Positions 13,901-24,735 of a stretch of 64,000 nucleotides of DNA are shown piece after piece; position 1 is the first letter of the stretch, and every line of letters begins with the position of its first letter. The stretch is from assembly GCA_037576195.1 (NCBI GenBank), contig CM075103.1, positions 21,886,001 to 21,950,000 on the forward strand. Reading direction: 5' to 3'. The notes below the pieces were generated by a model. That model saw only the letters and a program-made list of their open reading frames with translations, was not told where the DNA came from and ran no database searches. Origin of the DNA: Phytoseiulus persimilis. Lineage: Eukaryota; Arthropoda; Arachnida; Mesostigmata; Phytoseiidae. Position numbers and translations under genes: made by a program.

Positions 13901-16900
13901 CGAGAGGGTCGGAAAATTCACGGTGTGATTCACGGTCATCCTCTACTTGATGCGAGCTCTCTATGAAAGAGCTGGAAAACTAACGTCTTCAATCGGAGGA
14001 ACTACCTGCATCGAATGAATGCGTCATCGGTGAGAGTGGCATCCACTTTCTCCAGAAGTGTGACCTGATCTGAAAGAGACAATCTGGACGGGGAAGTCAG
14101 AGAAACAGAGGGACACGCAGATAGATCTCTCTGTCTCTTGGCTCCGAGTGAGGAGAGTCTGCGAACGCCAATTCATTCCCGAGCTAGACGCTTTGACGCC
14201 GTTGTTGCTTTTCGGGTAGATGGCTCGGTCGGTGTCAGCTGTTCCGTCGGTCCCCTCATTGATTCATGCCACAATCTTTTGATTGCTTCTCGCGGCCATC
14301 CTAGGACGTCTTTCTCTCTCTCTCTCTCTGCTGAGCGACTAATAGCTGACTAGTTCTCGCCCTCAATGGCCTCCGACTCGCCGTGCATCGCACTAGCGGC
14401 TCTAGCTCTCGCTTGGAGCGCATCTTCAGGGCCCTATCGAACCCGATTCATTGAAGGACAAGCCTGACGTTCCCGGCTCAGGGAGATGATTAGGAGTGAT
14501 CCGCCCCAGCTCGGGAGGCTGGCTCTCACGAGAATCATCCTTGATAGGAAAACAGGTGGGTCGAAAAGTTCGTCGGCTTTCCCGAACTGCCGAATTTCTA
14601 AATTGGGCAGAAAAGCCGACGAACTTTTCGAGCTACCTAATAATGGATAGGATGATAGTCGGGTATCTTCACAGGAGTGATGATTTCCCAGAATAGTGCT
14701 GCGCGGGAAAACTGTCAATCGAGTGCGAATGTTCATGGGGGAACCATTGCGTCTTCGAGCTTTGGCGACAGAGTTTCGCGTGAGCGTGCCTCGCCACTGT
14801 GTTCTGCCGCCAGCGCTCCGCGGAATGAATTGCGTTCTGGCTCGATCACCCCCCATGGTCCTCTAACACAATTCTCGCTCCGCCGCTACCTCGATGTTTG
14901 CAGCTGGAGATGCGGCGACCGTATTGAGCCTTCTGCTGTTTGGGCAGGCAATATGCTCAAACAGGAACACATTCATCCATCTTATGATCCGAGAACGACA
15001 TTCCAGTGGGCGGCAAAATGTAACTCAGCCATCACCGTGTTCAACCCTCTGTCTCCCGCACGTTTGTGTTCCCGGCGAGAGCTTTTCAGGAATCCGTCCT
15101 CCGACACTCCGCACGCCAGGAGACATTTGGTTCTATCCACTCGAGTGACACGAAGCGCTGCCTCCCATTCCAGCTCCAGGAAACTTAGTCGGGTTCGGAG
15201 CCTGGCACCTTGATGATATTTGTGGAGACGTGAATAGGATGCATTTCTCGCAGAAACGAATGCTGGAAGCGGTTCCGTGGGGTGCGTGGCAGAGGCTTTC
15301 AGAGCGCCATCCATCGATGTGGGCTACGGAGAGGAAGGAGAAGCGATGGGAAGAAATTTCGAGCTGTTCTCGATAGAAGCCAGCGTTCGAGGGATGCCTT
15401 GCAACGGTTTCCTGGTGGTGCACAGCTATCGCGTCTTTGGTTTCGGAAGGTCAGTTCGGGGGTACCACTGTGGGTGAGAAGGCAAAACGCGGAAGCCAAA
15501 CGGAAGAGTCCGAATCCATATCGTTTTCCACGTTCGAATCCCAACGGAACAAAAAGCACGTTTCGGATGCATCACGAATTCGCCTGCATGCTCACCGCCT
15601 CTGGTTCGGACGATTCAGCCGTCCCTCATTGAACTCAAGAAGTCTCGGCGGTCGGAGATCCCTGAACTTCCAGGAACTTCCTGCGGGGCCTCGCAGTGAT
15701 TTCATTCGATCGTCCGCTCACGGGTGCCGTCGCTTTGCGGAATTCTGAAGCAGTCTCACACTTGGTATCCTTTCCCTTTGGCGAAGCAGCTGATCGACTC
15801 CTCTCCTGTTTCTGTGAGCCAAGGCGACACGGCGGAGGCCAGAATCCTATTTTAAGACTGGCGACGTCCTTCGGTGGCCCGTCGTGACCGTGAAACGTCT
15901 GTGGCGACCTTCTGCCGCTCAAACAGACTGGATTTTGGTACGAAACGCGCGCTCGTATGCACAGTTCAAGAGTACAGTGTGTACAGCATTGGCGTGTACT
16001 AGCTCCTGCTCGAAGTACATTCATGGGTTCATTGAGTACGCTCGAGGCCACGGTCACTCGGTGAGGGGCAAGGCCATCGGTGGCGAATTACACAAATACG
16101 GAGCCACCACGAGCTGCGAGGTTGCCGCAAGGCTGGCCGAGGGTCCGTCCGTCCGCTCGCGCGAATGCGGAAAGAGGCATCCTGGAAGAATAGTACCTTT
16201 TCTCTAACGTTTTCTGGTCGACCCAACATACGGCCGCCCTGTGCGACTATTCGTTTAGTGCGACACGGCTTTCGTTTGGCTTTGCACCGAAGTACAGCCA
16301 AGGGTCGACTGGGTTCTCCGATTGCTCCTCGCTGTCGATTCTTGTTACGATTATCGAATTCCTGCTTTCAGACGATCGTCACTGGTTTTTTCCCGATCGT
16401 TTCGCCGGCCGATAAAACGGCACAAAAGTGATGCGATGACGGGAAGGAATCACCCGGATATCTGCGGAAGCCCAAATATTGTCTCGCGGAGGGCGGAAGA
16501 GCGCGGCCATGTAAACATTCACTGTTTGTTTGACGGTGTTGAACGAGCTGCGGCGTGGAAAGCTCCCGTTGACGTGTTCGGGAACCGAGCTGCGAGAATT
16601 TTGCTCTGACCAAGCCTGGATGGAGTTCACTTCCTCGTTCGTCAGCGCATGACAGCGGCGTCCCGATACTCCGCGGATTTCAGGAGACAGTCCACGTCAG
16701 AAAATCTTACGGACCGCGAATCATCGGAACATAGCTCTGAAACACCTCGACATCAATGGAGCTTGAAAATGTCACCCGGAACAAGTTTCAGAGCGACGAT
16801 GTCCCGTCGAACAACATCGGATCCCGCGCCTCGGAGATAATCATTCATTCGTGTGAGCGAATGTGGATGAATGTATCTGAATAGGCGGCTCGTAGACTGG

Positions 16901-19900
16901 AGAAGACTCCATGACTCCAGTGGGTTTTATCAAATTGAAAGCAGAGCGAGGCGTGACAGTGCCCTGGGGCCAGTTCGCGCTGGGGGTGGATTGCGTGACT
17001 TTCGGAAGTTGTGTGCACAGGCTATCGACATTTCCTCATAGTTTTCGAATACGGGACATTAAGAAGTATCCTCTATTCTCTCCTCGATTGGGTGAGCGCG
17101 TGATTGGGCTTCGTTCATCCGAGATGATTCGAACATGGAGGAATATCCGAGTAGTCAGTTCAACGGCAACATCTCGTGAGAGTACTGCTCCTGAATTAGA
17201 ATGGTCACCTTCTCCTGACAGCTTCCTGCCTACCCAAAGCACAAACGATCAATTGATCATACTTCTAATACTTCTCGAGTCGATGTCTCGATACTTTGCT
17301 TCCGCAGAAATGATTTCCGATTCACGATACCACACACTCGGAGTACGGAGCTGTTCCTCAGTGGAATCTTCCGCTACACTCCATTCCTCAGGGAATTGCC
17401 GTTTCTCGCGGAGCATCTCTGTGCCGAGCAGGGTCTGAAACTATTACAGCACCGAAAACGAAGCTGTTCGCGCCACAATGGCCCGACAGGGAAACGAAAT
17501 CGTGGAAGTCTTCAGCGCTCTTGCACCGCTTCACAGGGTTTGGGGCCCGGGATTTCGGGCCCCAGACGCTACCAGGGGCCCCATGCCAATCTGGGTTGCG
17601 ACCCAGTTACGTTTGGTTATGTGGGTTAGCTCGGCGCGGGCCTCCGGGCCTCAACACTGCGAGCCAGGGGCCCTATGGGCCCCTTGAAGATTCGCTCGAC
17701 TGACCACGACCCGGGTCCACTTCACCCTCTTCGTGGCTGGCAAGTGGCAAGCTGACGAGCGGGCTTCCGACGATCACGCGTTTTGAAGAGGGTGACGCTT
17801 TGCAATGCACTGCACGCTGTTTCAGATTGGGTGGAGCAGTGTTGCCCGGAAAGGTAGCAGGAGGGGAATTTGGAAATGAATTCAGAAACACGTACCAGTT
17901 CGTAAAGAACAGATCGTAGCGAGGGGGGGGGAGCTCCGGTTTCCGGGAACCCGGAGCAAAGGAATCAAATCTGAGCGAAACGAGCTCTAGTTAAGTGATC
18001 AGAGGAGGAATTCGAGAATCAAAGATTTTCTTGCTCGAATTCAATCGAGGGCCTCAGACCGACCCCATCGCGGTTCGCAATCCTGTCGGTCCACCCCGAT
18101 GAAGTGATCCAAGAAGCCCCCTGTGTCGAAAGCGGAACGATTACCGTTAAGGCTGTACGCTGCACGCTGAACAGGGCCAAGGTTAGCGTACGCTGGTGCG
18201 TCCATCGTACCATCTGCGTACGGTTGCCTTGAAGCGCTTCCGCACCCTCTCTGAAGACAGCTTTTCAACGGCTTTGCGATGATCTTGACGCCCTTTTCTT
18301 CTCTTTTTCCGCGGCACCCTGTCCGAAGACGAGGGATTTTCTGAAGTTCTCGTCAGCCTTCACAAGGCTGTTGGCGCAGCGCCATGTCGGCTTGCGGCGG
18401 TGCTCCAGTTGCTTTCCGCAACCCAGATCAGCTGGCGCGCAGGTCACTCTGTGTCGGCTGCGGGAAACCAAAGGGGCCCCGGGTTGCGGCGATCCCGCCG
18501 AGGACCGACCGACGCGCGCCGCCGGACCGCAGCGCCAGCACTGCCGACTTTTTCTGGAGGCGCGTCTGCGGAGTCATCGACCGTTTTCGGTAGAACACCG
18601 GGAAACTTCGCGACCACTTAACCGTCGGTCGAGGGAGCATGGCGGTCACCGTACCGGACGGACGAGAGGTGGCGATTCTATGAATTCTTCAGAATCCGTT
18701 CTGCCTCGAATCAGTCCGGGACAGGGCCGCAACGCTGCCGAACACAAGTCTCGAAACGAGAAGTTTTTCCCTGAGCGAAAGCAAAGAAAGCTCTCCAACT
18801 ATTTACCTGTGAAAGAATAGAAACAGGAGACACTGTTTGTCCTCAACGGAATCCACATGCTCACGAGTTCCTCCGGCTCCTCCTCGGCCAAGATCTGCTG
18901 AATCCTGATCCAAGAGACGCCCGCTCGTCACGCGGAGCCTCCAGACTAGGCCAGACCAAGTTTCGAACCCAGATCACGCTGGAGGACATAGTGCTGAGCG
19001 TTTTTGGAACGTTCCTTGACGTATCGTACTTGGTTTGCCAATAAGGCCCTGACAGCTTCTTGGGTCTTGGTCGGGTCACATTCGGGGCTGTGCCAAGATC
19101 ACTTTTGGAAATCCGGTCGGCAGCATTGAGTAGCGGGGACGTGTGGGACGCGCCAATCGGGTCATTGTGTCCAAGGTAGTTTGCACCAAATCTAGGCCAC
19201 CTTGTCGCTGTGGTCGTGGCCGTCGCCGCCGTCATTGTTGCCATTGACGTTGTCGTCGACGTCGATCACTTGAGGGACGCAAATCTGCCTCAGGGAGATC
19301 CGCCTGTCAAGTATTGCGGAATCTCTCGCTCGGCTTTCGCAACCATCCGTTTAAGCAGGGGGCTTCAGAGCTCGACACAGCCAGCGGACTCGGTGGCAAA
19401 GGGATCCGGCATCCGAGGCTATTCTCGATTGCTATGCGGAGAACAGTTATCCGAATCCGAACAAACCACGAGCCGACAAAATGGAACTTCCTCCTCTCTC
19501 TTGGTATTCCCGAAATTCTAGCGAACAGCAGATGAATAATTCCGAGCTTCCTGTCTTTCGGAACTTCGGTTTCTGAAGGGTTGGATGAAAACAGGTGATC
19601 CCTTTCCTCGTTCAAGGAGGATCCGAGATCGGGGTAAAACTTCATGGAATCCCCTTCTCTGGAACGTTCCCTCGGCCCTCCCTCCTAGGTGAACGAAGAA
19701 AGGCTTCCCGGAACGTTCGTAACGCGGTGAACGCATGAACTTTGAGGCCCCGAAATGTCTCGAAATGTTTCAGTGATCATATCTCAGTAATACTTGACAC
19801 CCATTCAAAGTTAATCATGCGGGAGCAAGCTGCGAATTCCGGGAAAGTGAAGTTACAGTGATCCATCCCTATTCGAGGAATCCCAAGTGGCAGAGCGCGA

Positions 19901-22900
19901 AGGGTCGCGATTCGTCGGGATTCCTTGAAACATCGGGGAAGAATGAGGAAAAATTGCAAAGGAAGGATCACTGTTATCCAGCTCCAAGGTACTCCCTCCA
20001 TATCTCCGTTATTCGAGATTTTCTGATCAGAAACTCGGGAAATCGGTCGGCTCGGAAGAGAGATACAGGAGGAGAGCCGCAAAGCACCATCGCAGCTGGA
20101 ATCGACGTCGCTTCGTCGAAATACTCTTCAAGTTCTTGGAATAAAATGAATAGGGAATAAAATCGAGTCGTTCTATTCCTTTGCAGATCGATTGGATGGC
20201 GTTTAGGACTACAAGCATTGACCGGAATCGTGTTCAGCACTTTCATTCTCGGTATTTTCTACCGGCCCGCTTCCCTGTACCACCCTCAGCGCCGGGCCAT
20301 CCTCCATCTGAAGAGCATGCAGAAGAGGTGAAACTAGAAGCAATATCTGCTCGTTGTTCGTACGTGATCCATCGTAGATCCTGTCAGGCCGCCGCTTTGA
20401 TCAATAGATTTACCGGCTGACGAATCCAATCTGCATGGGCCTTCTGGGAACGTGGCTTTGTGTGTGTCGTTGTTGGTTCAAAAAGTCACTACGGTCACAG
20501 AGAACCCACACTCTAACGCCGCCGATTCCTGGGACGTGATCTGAGCCAGAGATTTCCTTTCAGGTCCAAAGCTAAGGACAAGAACCCAGCGATTGAGAAG
20601 GTGCCTTTTTTCGACTTCGGAGTCCTCAAGTCTCGCACCGTCCAAATCCTCATCACGGGCACGGCCATCGCCGCCGTTGGAGTTTCGTCGCCGATGATAT
20701 TATTTGTGAGTATCGCAGGCCACAACCGATGCCGAGTGGTCTTCGGCCTGGGCGATAATATCCCCTCCCCCGCCTGTGTGCTGAGCCGGAGAACTGACGA
20801 TCTGAAAATCAAGGAATCCATTAATTCTCGGAACAAGAGACTTGGCTAAATGCTTTGGGGATCGGTCCGGCGCCGAGCAGTTGTCATCGCCCGGGAAAGC
20901 TCATTCGTTCTGCTATTGTGAGAGATACCTGCGAGGGATCCTTTCGATACTCCGGATGTACTCAGTCATTTGTCAGGGGCTGGTGTTTGTTAATGTCTGT
21001 GCCAAGCGAACCCCAGCCGCTATAATTCATCAGGGCTAGCTTCTATATCCACAGCGCACAGATATACATTTATATAAACAGACAGCGGACGAGCCTACAG
21101 GCGACGAATTCCTACAACGAGCGACTCAGCGCATCGAAGGAGATGAATGAGCCCCGGACTGATACATGGTTGCCAGCTTCACGTTTGGCAGAACCCCTCC
21201 CCCTTGCACCCCCTCTCCGATCGAAAATATCGATATTCACTCCCTGCTCACCGTCCTGTGATCGATGGGCTCTTGCGAAATCGCCGGTAGTTCGTCCGCT
21301 GCCCTTCTTCCGAGAATTCGGGACCTCTCGAGAGGGAACCGAACATCCCGTGTCTGTTGAAGCATATCGCTCTCTCGCGTGCGTTGATTTTGCCAAAGGC
21401 CCTCTGAAAATTATCCAAGCTCGCCGCCTCTGCCCTCTTCCGTCTTCGCCGGGTGCCGACCGCGTCCCTGATGTTATGCTTCACCCACGAATAATATTTC
21501 TTCCTCGGCAGATTTACCAGGCGGAGGAGGACGGTCTGTCCAGGTCCTCCCTGCTGTACCTCCAGGTCTTCCTCGGTCTCTCGTTCATCTTGGGCTCGCT
21601 TTGTTACGGTTGCATTATCGTGAATAATCCGGAAAACTGCCACATCGCGAGGCAGTACCTCTGCCAAGGAGCTTGCGCTCTTCTCGGGGCGTCAATGCTG
21701 TTATGTACAACTATACACGACTACAGGTCAGTACGGAGTTTCAAAATAATTTTCCCCGGAATCCAGTCTCTGTCACACTGGTTTCTGATCCTTCTGTGAG
21801 AGAAATATCCGGAAGACCAAGTTCGACTCGAGCGATGATCTGATGGTTTGAATCGTTTCCAGTGGGTATCTAACGTTCGTCTGGTGCTACGGATCATTTT
21901 ATGGAGCGTATCTGTATTCGCTGAAAATGTATACCCTAGAGAAGGTTAGAGCGAGGAACTTCGCAAAAGCTTGGGGCTTCATCCAGTGTGCCCAAGCCAT
22001 CCCCATTCTCATCGGACCTCCCATAACAAGTGAGTTCGCTGTTGATTCCTAGCGGCAACTCCCAGGCGGAGAAATCCCAGAGTGAAGTCACGGAATTCGA
22101 TTCCTGGCAACTGGGTGATCCTGATTCGTTTAGAAAATCCAGCTGTGCAGCTTTGTGTCGGAATCATGCCACAAGCGAGTTGGAATGTCGTTATGGCGGC
22201 GTTCTTTGTTATTTTGCGTAGGAACTCAGAAGTTCCAAGACCAAAGCGGAACTTGACCCTTGTCGTCATTCCCAGCGTTCCTGAACGAATATTATGGGGA
22301 TCGTCGAGGTTACTTCCTCTCGGCGGGGTGTGCCTTCTTCGGCGCCTTTTTCCTCTTTCTTATTGATGTGCATAAGCGCACACGACCAACTTCCGCAAAA
22401 ACTTTCCTCAAGAACAAGCTCGGCGAAAGAGATTGCAGAAGATGCTCCGACGCTCCCAACGGGGAGCTCGTCAACGGTCTTCCAAGTCGCCGATCATCTG
22501 TGAGTGCTCCCACTGTTGATCAGAGGTTGTTCACACTGTCCGAGTGATCTTGTGCCCAATCTGGATTCTTGGAATCGTCGAGTCCGACCGACGAGACACT
22601 CAAACCACGGCTCGTATTCCAGGTCCAAGACTCGATAGTCATGTTTCCGCGCTTGCTGCAGAGCCAGCGAAGCCTCACATTCAGTAACTACGCGGATCTG
22701 AGGCGACAAGAACTCACCTGTATCTCCGAGGTAAGGAACCCTGAGCGTCAGTGATTTCTATTCAGATATCGGTCTGAATGTTGCGAGCTCGCCCAACTTG
22801 ACGGTGGATTCCAGGAGGCCATAATGGATAATCTCTTGGAAGACCTGATCGACGACTGTATCACATCGTGCAATAAAGAAGAGAAGTATCTCATGTTGTC

Positions 22901-23280
22901 CGAGTACGAGAACAATCTGACGAAGGCGGCTTCTCAGGAAATCGAACGCAGGACTCGTATCGCCCAAGCAAGCGGGCGAAGGTAGGGTTCTGTCGCTAGG
23001 AATTCGAGGCGCTCTGGAATCCTTTGGTCCGATCACGTTCAGTTCTCGGCGATCGTTCCCGCTTCATGGCTCCCTCCATTTCAGGGGATCGCTACAAGGG
23101 GCCCCGATTTACGACCCTCAAGCGTACGGTTGTGACCACTGTCCGAACTGTATGCGACTCGTCGAAACTTCGCCGCCGGTCCCGCGACGAGCTTCGCCGA
23201 GACGATCGCTCTTCCACCGACCCTCGCAAGCTGCGATATGCTCGGTGGACGTCATCGAAGAAGTCACCTCTTCCATGTGA
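7987..23280 (+). CDS. Monocarboxylate transporter-like protein (SLC16/MCT family), 5'-incomplete
   Basis: Membrane carrier of the major facilitator superfamily, SLC16 branch; members move lactate, pyruvate or related monocarboxylates, usually with a proton. The substrate is not predictable here. Ten exons join in phase: 7987-8160, 8707-8866, 20187-20327, 20564-20705, 21512-21726, 21863-22029, 22276-22499, 22623-22730, 22788-22981, 23085-23280 (stop TGA 23278-23280), giving 572 residues. The translation carries family-typical stretches: CRRKSTRL in the first exon, YFKKRRELVE in the second, GWRLGLQALTG then YHPQRRAILHLKS in the third, KVPFFDFGVLKSRTVQIL in the fourth, and KVRARNFAKAWGF in the sixth. 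The tail has ELTCISE and YLMLSEYENNL, motifs I remember from arthropod SLC16 tails. All splice sites are GT-AG. The N-terminus, including the first transmembrane helices, is missing from the window or unrecognised. The exon 9 acceptor is ambiguous: 22788 keeps frame, while the better-looking site at 22766 breaks it. Intron 2 is about 11.3 kb; most others are under 1 kb. Confidence 0.9.
13689..13883. mobile_element. hAT-type MITE
   Basis: The left end reads CAGTGGTTCTCAACC, the terminal motif common in non-autonomous hAT elements. The right end, TGAGGACCGTGG, is its imperfect inverse (8 of the outer 12 bases). The 195-bp interior is rich in CGCGGAACCCC/GGGGCTCCGCG-type complementary blocks, as is usual for these elements. 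Flanking 8-mers GCCCAGAG (13681-13688) and GTTCAGAG (13884-13891) match at 6 of 8 positions, consistent with the 8-bp target duplication made by hAT transposases. It carries no coding sequence. Confidence 0.7.
14554..14638. repeat. 85-bp element with 27-bp near-perfect terminal inverted repeats
   Basis: Arms 14554-14580 and 14612-14638 are inverted copies with two mismatches in 27 positions; the shared core is TCGAAAAGTTCGTCGGCTTT. The 31-nt centre also contains a weak inverted repeat. Length and arms fit a Tc1/mariner-type MITE, or an RNA hairpin if transcribed with the surrounding intron. I see no clear TA duplication. Intronic position, sense relative to the SLC16 gene. Confidence 0.7.
17542..17684. 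repeat. Cluster of short perfect palindromes, GC-rich
   Basis: Within about 140 bp there are GGGGCCCG...CGGGCCCC (17542-17563, 6-nt loop), the perfect palindrome GGGGCCCC (17575-17582), CTGGGT...ACCCAG (17591-17606), and AGGGGCCC TAT GGGCCCCTT (about 17666-17684). The region is much more GC-rich than its surroundings. No coding function is seen; it may be a decayed foldback element. Confidence 0.5.
18020..19280 (-). pseudogene. Decayed minus-strand coding-like block in an intron
   Basis: The minus strand contains several protein-like stretches in different frames separated by stops: an open run around 18041-18268 including DAPAYANLGPVQRAAYSLNG, a lysine/glutamate-rich run at about 18265-18440, and ALLANQVRYVKERSKNAQHY near 19,000. 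The block has raised GC and CpG content. I do not recognise the family. The frame breaks suggest a dead retroelement or retrocopy; a real nested gene with short introns cannot be excluded. Confidence 0.2.
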
Positions 23281-24735
23281 AATGTAGATTCTTCTTTTAG
23301 AGATAATACGTGCACAACCAAATCAGTGGCAGCTGTAGATATGTAAAAAAAGGATCGCCTGTACATTACGCCTAGTTTGGCTACGTTCTATAACTTCACG
23401 GATATTTTACTGAAGTCGTACTGATACGCTACGTCGGTACGAGCAACGGCTCACATTTTCCGCAATTTGTAGGTTCTTCGAGCGCCACCACAGCCACACA
23501 TTGATTGTTTGTGCCAAAGCATTTGTGTTCTAGACCGAGCCAACGTGCCATTGACGATCTTTCAGCATGGGAAATAGGGGATATTACTCCGAAAATGAAG
23601 TCAAAAGGAATGTGAGTCGTGGAGTTCCACCATCGGTCTCCAGAATCTGCGAGTGGACTCGTTACGGGAACTCGGAAACGGAGCTCCAGTCGCGGGAAGG
23701 GCTCGGAGGAACGGTGCTCCTTTCGTAGAGCATCTGACGAGAGAACCCATCAAGCTCAGCAGCGGAGCTTCACAACGCCTGGATACCGGACCCTTTTCGG
23801 AACCTTCGGAGAGATGCTCCACGCGGAATGCGATAGAGTAATCCGACCTGAATTCGAGCGATTCCGGGCGAGAAGCCCAGTACACAATAGCTTCGAGGTC
23901 TACGACAACTGCCATCTTCAGAGTCAGTTATTTCGTCTGAATTGACGATGATGATCTTCATGATATGTGGGATGAGTAAGACGTGCAGTAGATTCTAGCG
24001 GAGCAAACAGATCGGAGAAATTCAGCTAGTTAGGATATTCAAATTTTCTAGACGCAATATTTTCTATCGCAAGGTCCCAAGATCGTGTTGCCGACGGTAC
24101 CCCAGTCCGTTGGGCCAGCTCGCCTGAGATCGAACTACGAACATGGAACGGTGGTTTTCAAATATTGAACAGGGGCAGAGACTGTGACGAGAGATGGAGG
24201 AAGTCGAGGTGGGGGGAAGGTGTACACTGAGACTCTGGTGCAAGCTGACTGATGAAAAGGTTGGAATGTAAACTGCGTGGCATTGTGTCGATCGGGATCG
24301 GGGACGAAGAATCTACCCCCGCCCCGCGAAACACAGGCGTGTATGAGGCTCAACCCGCCGGCAAGTGTGATGGTTGTCCTGTGAGCGTGACATGTGATAC
24401 TTTCTGGTGAATGAGACGTGTACAAGACGGTGGAAAGGAGCATATTTAGGCAGTATTTCTGAATTTATTTATCTACACAATCATCAATATGAGGGAGACT
24501 GAGAATCCAGAATGAGGAGGATCCGCTCTTCGAGCGAAAAATTAGGGCATCGGCCATCGTCATTCACATTGGAGCTCAGGAACGGAGCTTTCACGCTTCT
24601 CCATAATAAGTCCGAGGAAATCGGAACACGAACAAAATCATCTTTCAACAAATCGGGTCTCGAATGAATCTGGAAGCAACGGAAATGCAGTGAGAGTTAC
24701 GTTTGATGTGGAATAAAATCTTGATCAATGCCTCA
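23281..24735 (+). other. Probable 3' UTR of the SLC16 gene
   Basis: No further coding sequence follows the TGA stop. The first plus-strand AATAAA I noticed downstream is at 24712-24717, which would give a 3' UTR of about 1.4 kb. A minus-strand AATAAA (TTTATT on plus) lies at about 24464-24469 but has no recognised gene upstream of it. Confidence 0.35.
24712..24717 (+). terminator. Candidate poly(A) signal AATAAA for the SLC16 gene
   Basis: Canonical hexamer about 1.43 kb after the stop codon. Chance occurrence is possible. Confidence 0.3.

Larger units (their letters stand above)
8867..20186 (+). other. Intron 2 of the SLC16 gene (11.3 kb)
   Basis: This non-coding stretch lies between two exons that join in phase: CG|A completes an arginine codon, giving the continuous protein stretch ECIRSIGWRLG. 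No other gene is convincing inside it. It contains a hAT-type MITE (13,689-13,883), an inverted-repeat element (14,554-14,638), a GC-palindrome cluster (17,542-17,684), a decayed minus-strand coding-like block (18.0-19.3 kb), a CT run near 14,313 and a C-rich run near 9,639. Confidence 0.8.

Noticed and set aside
14677-15213. 178-codon plus-strand frame in the transporter intron
   Set aside because: No domain, no splice context, and length typical of chance frames in this composition.
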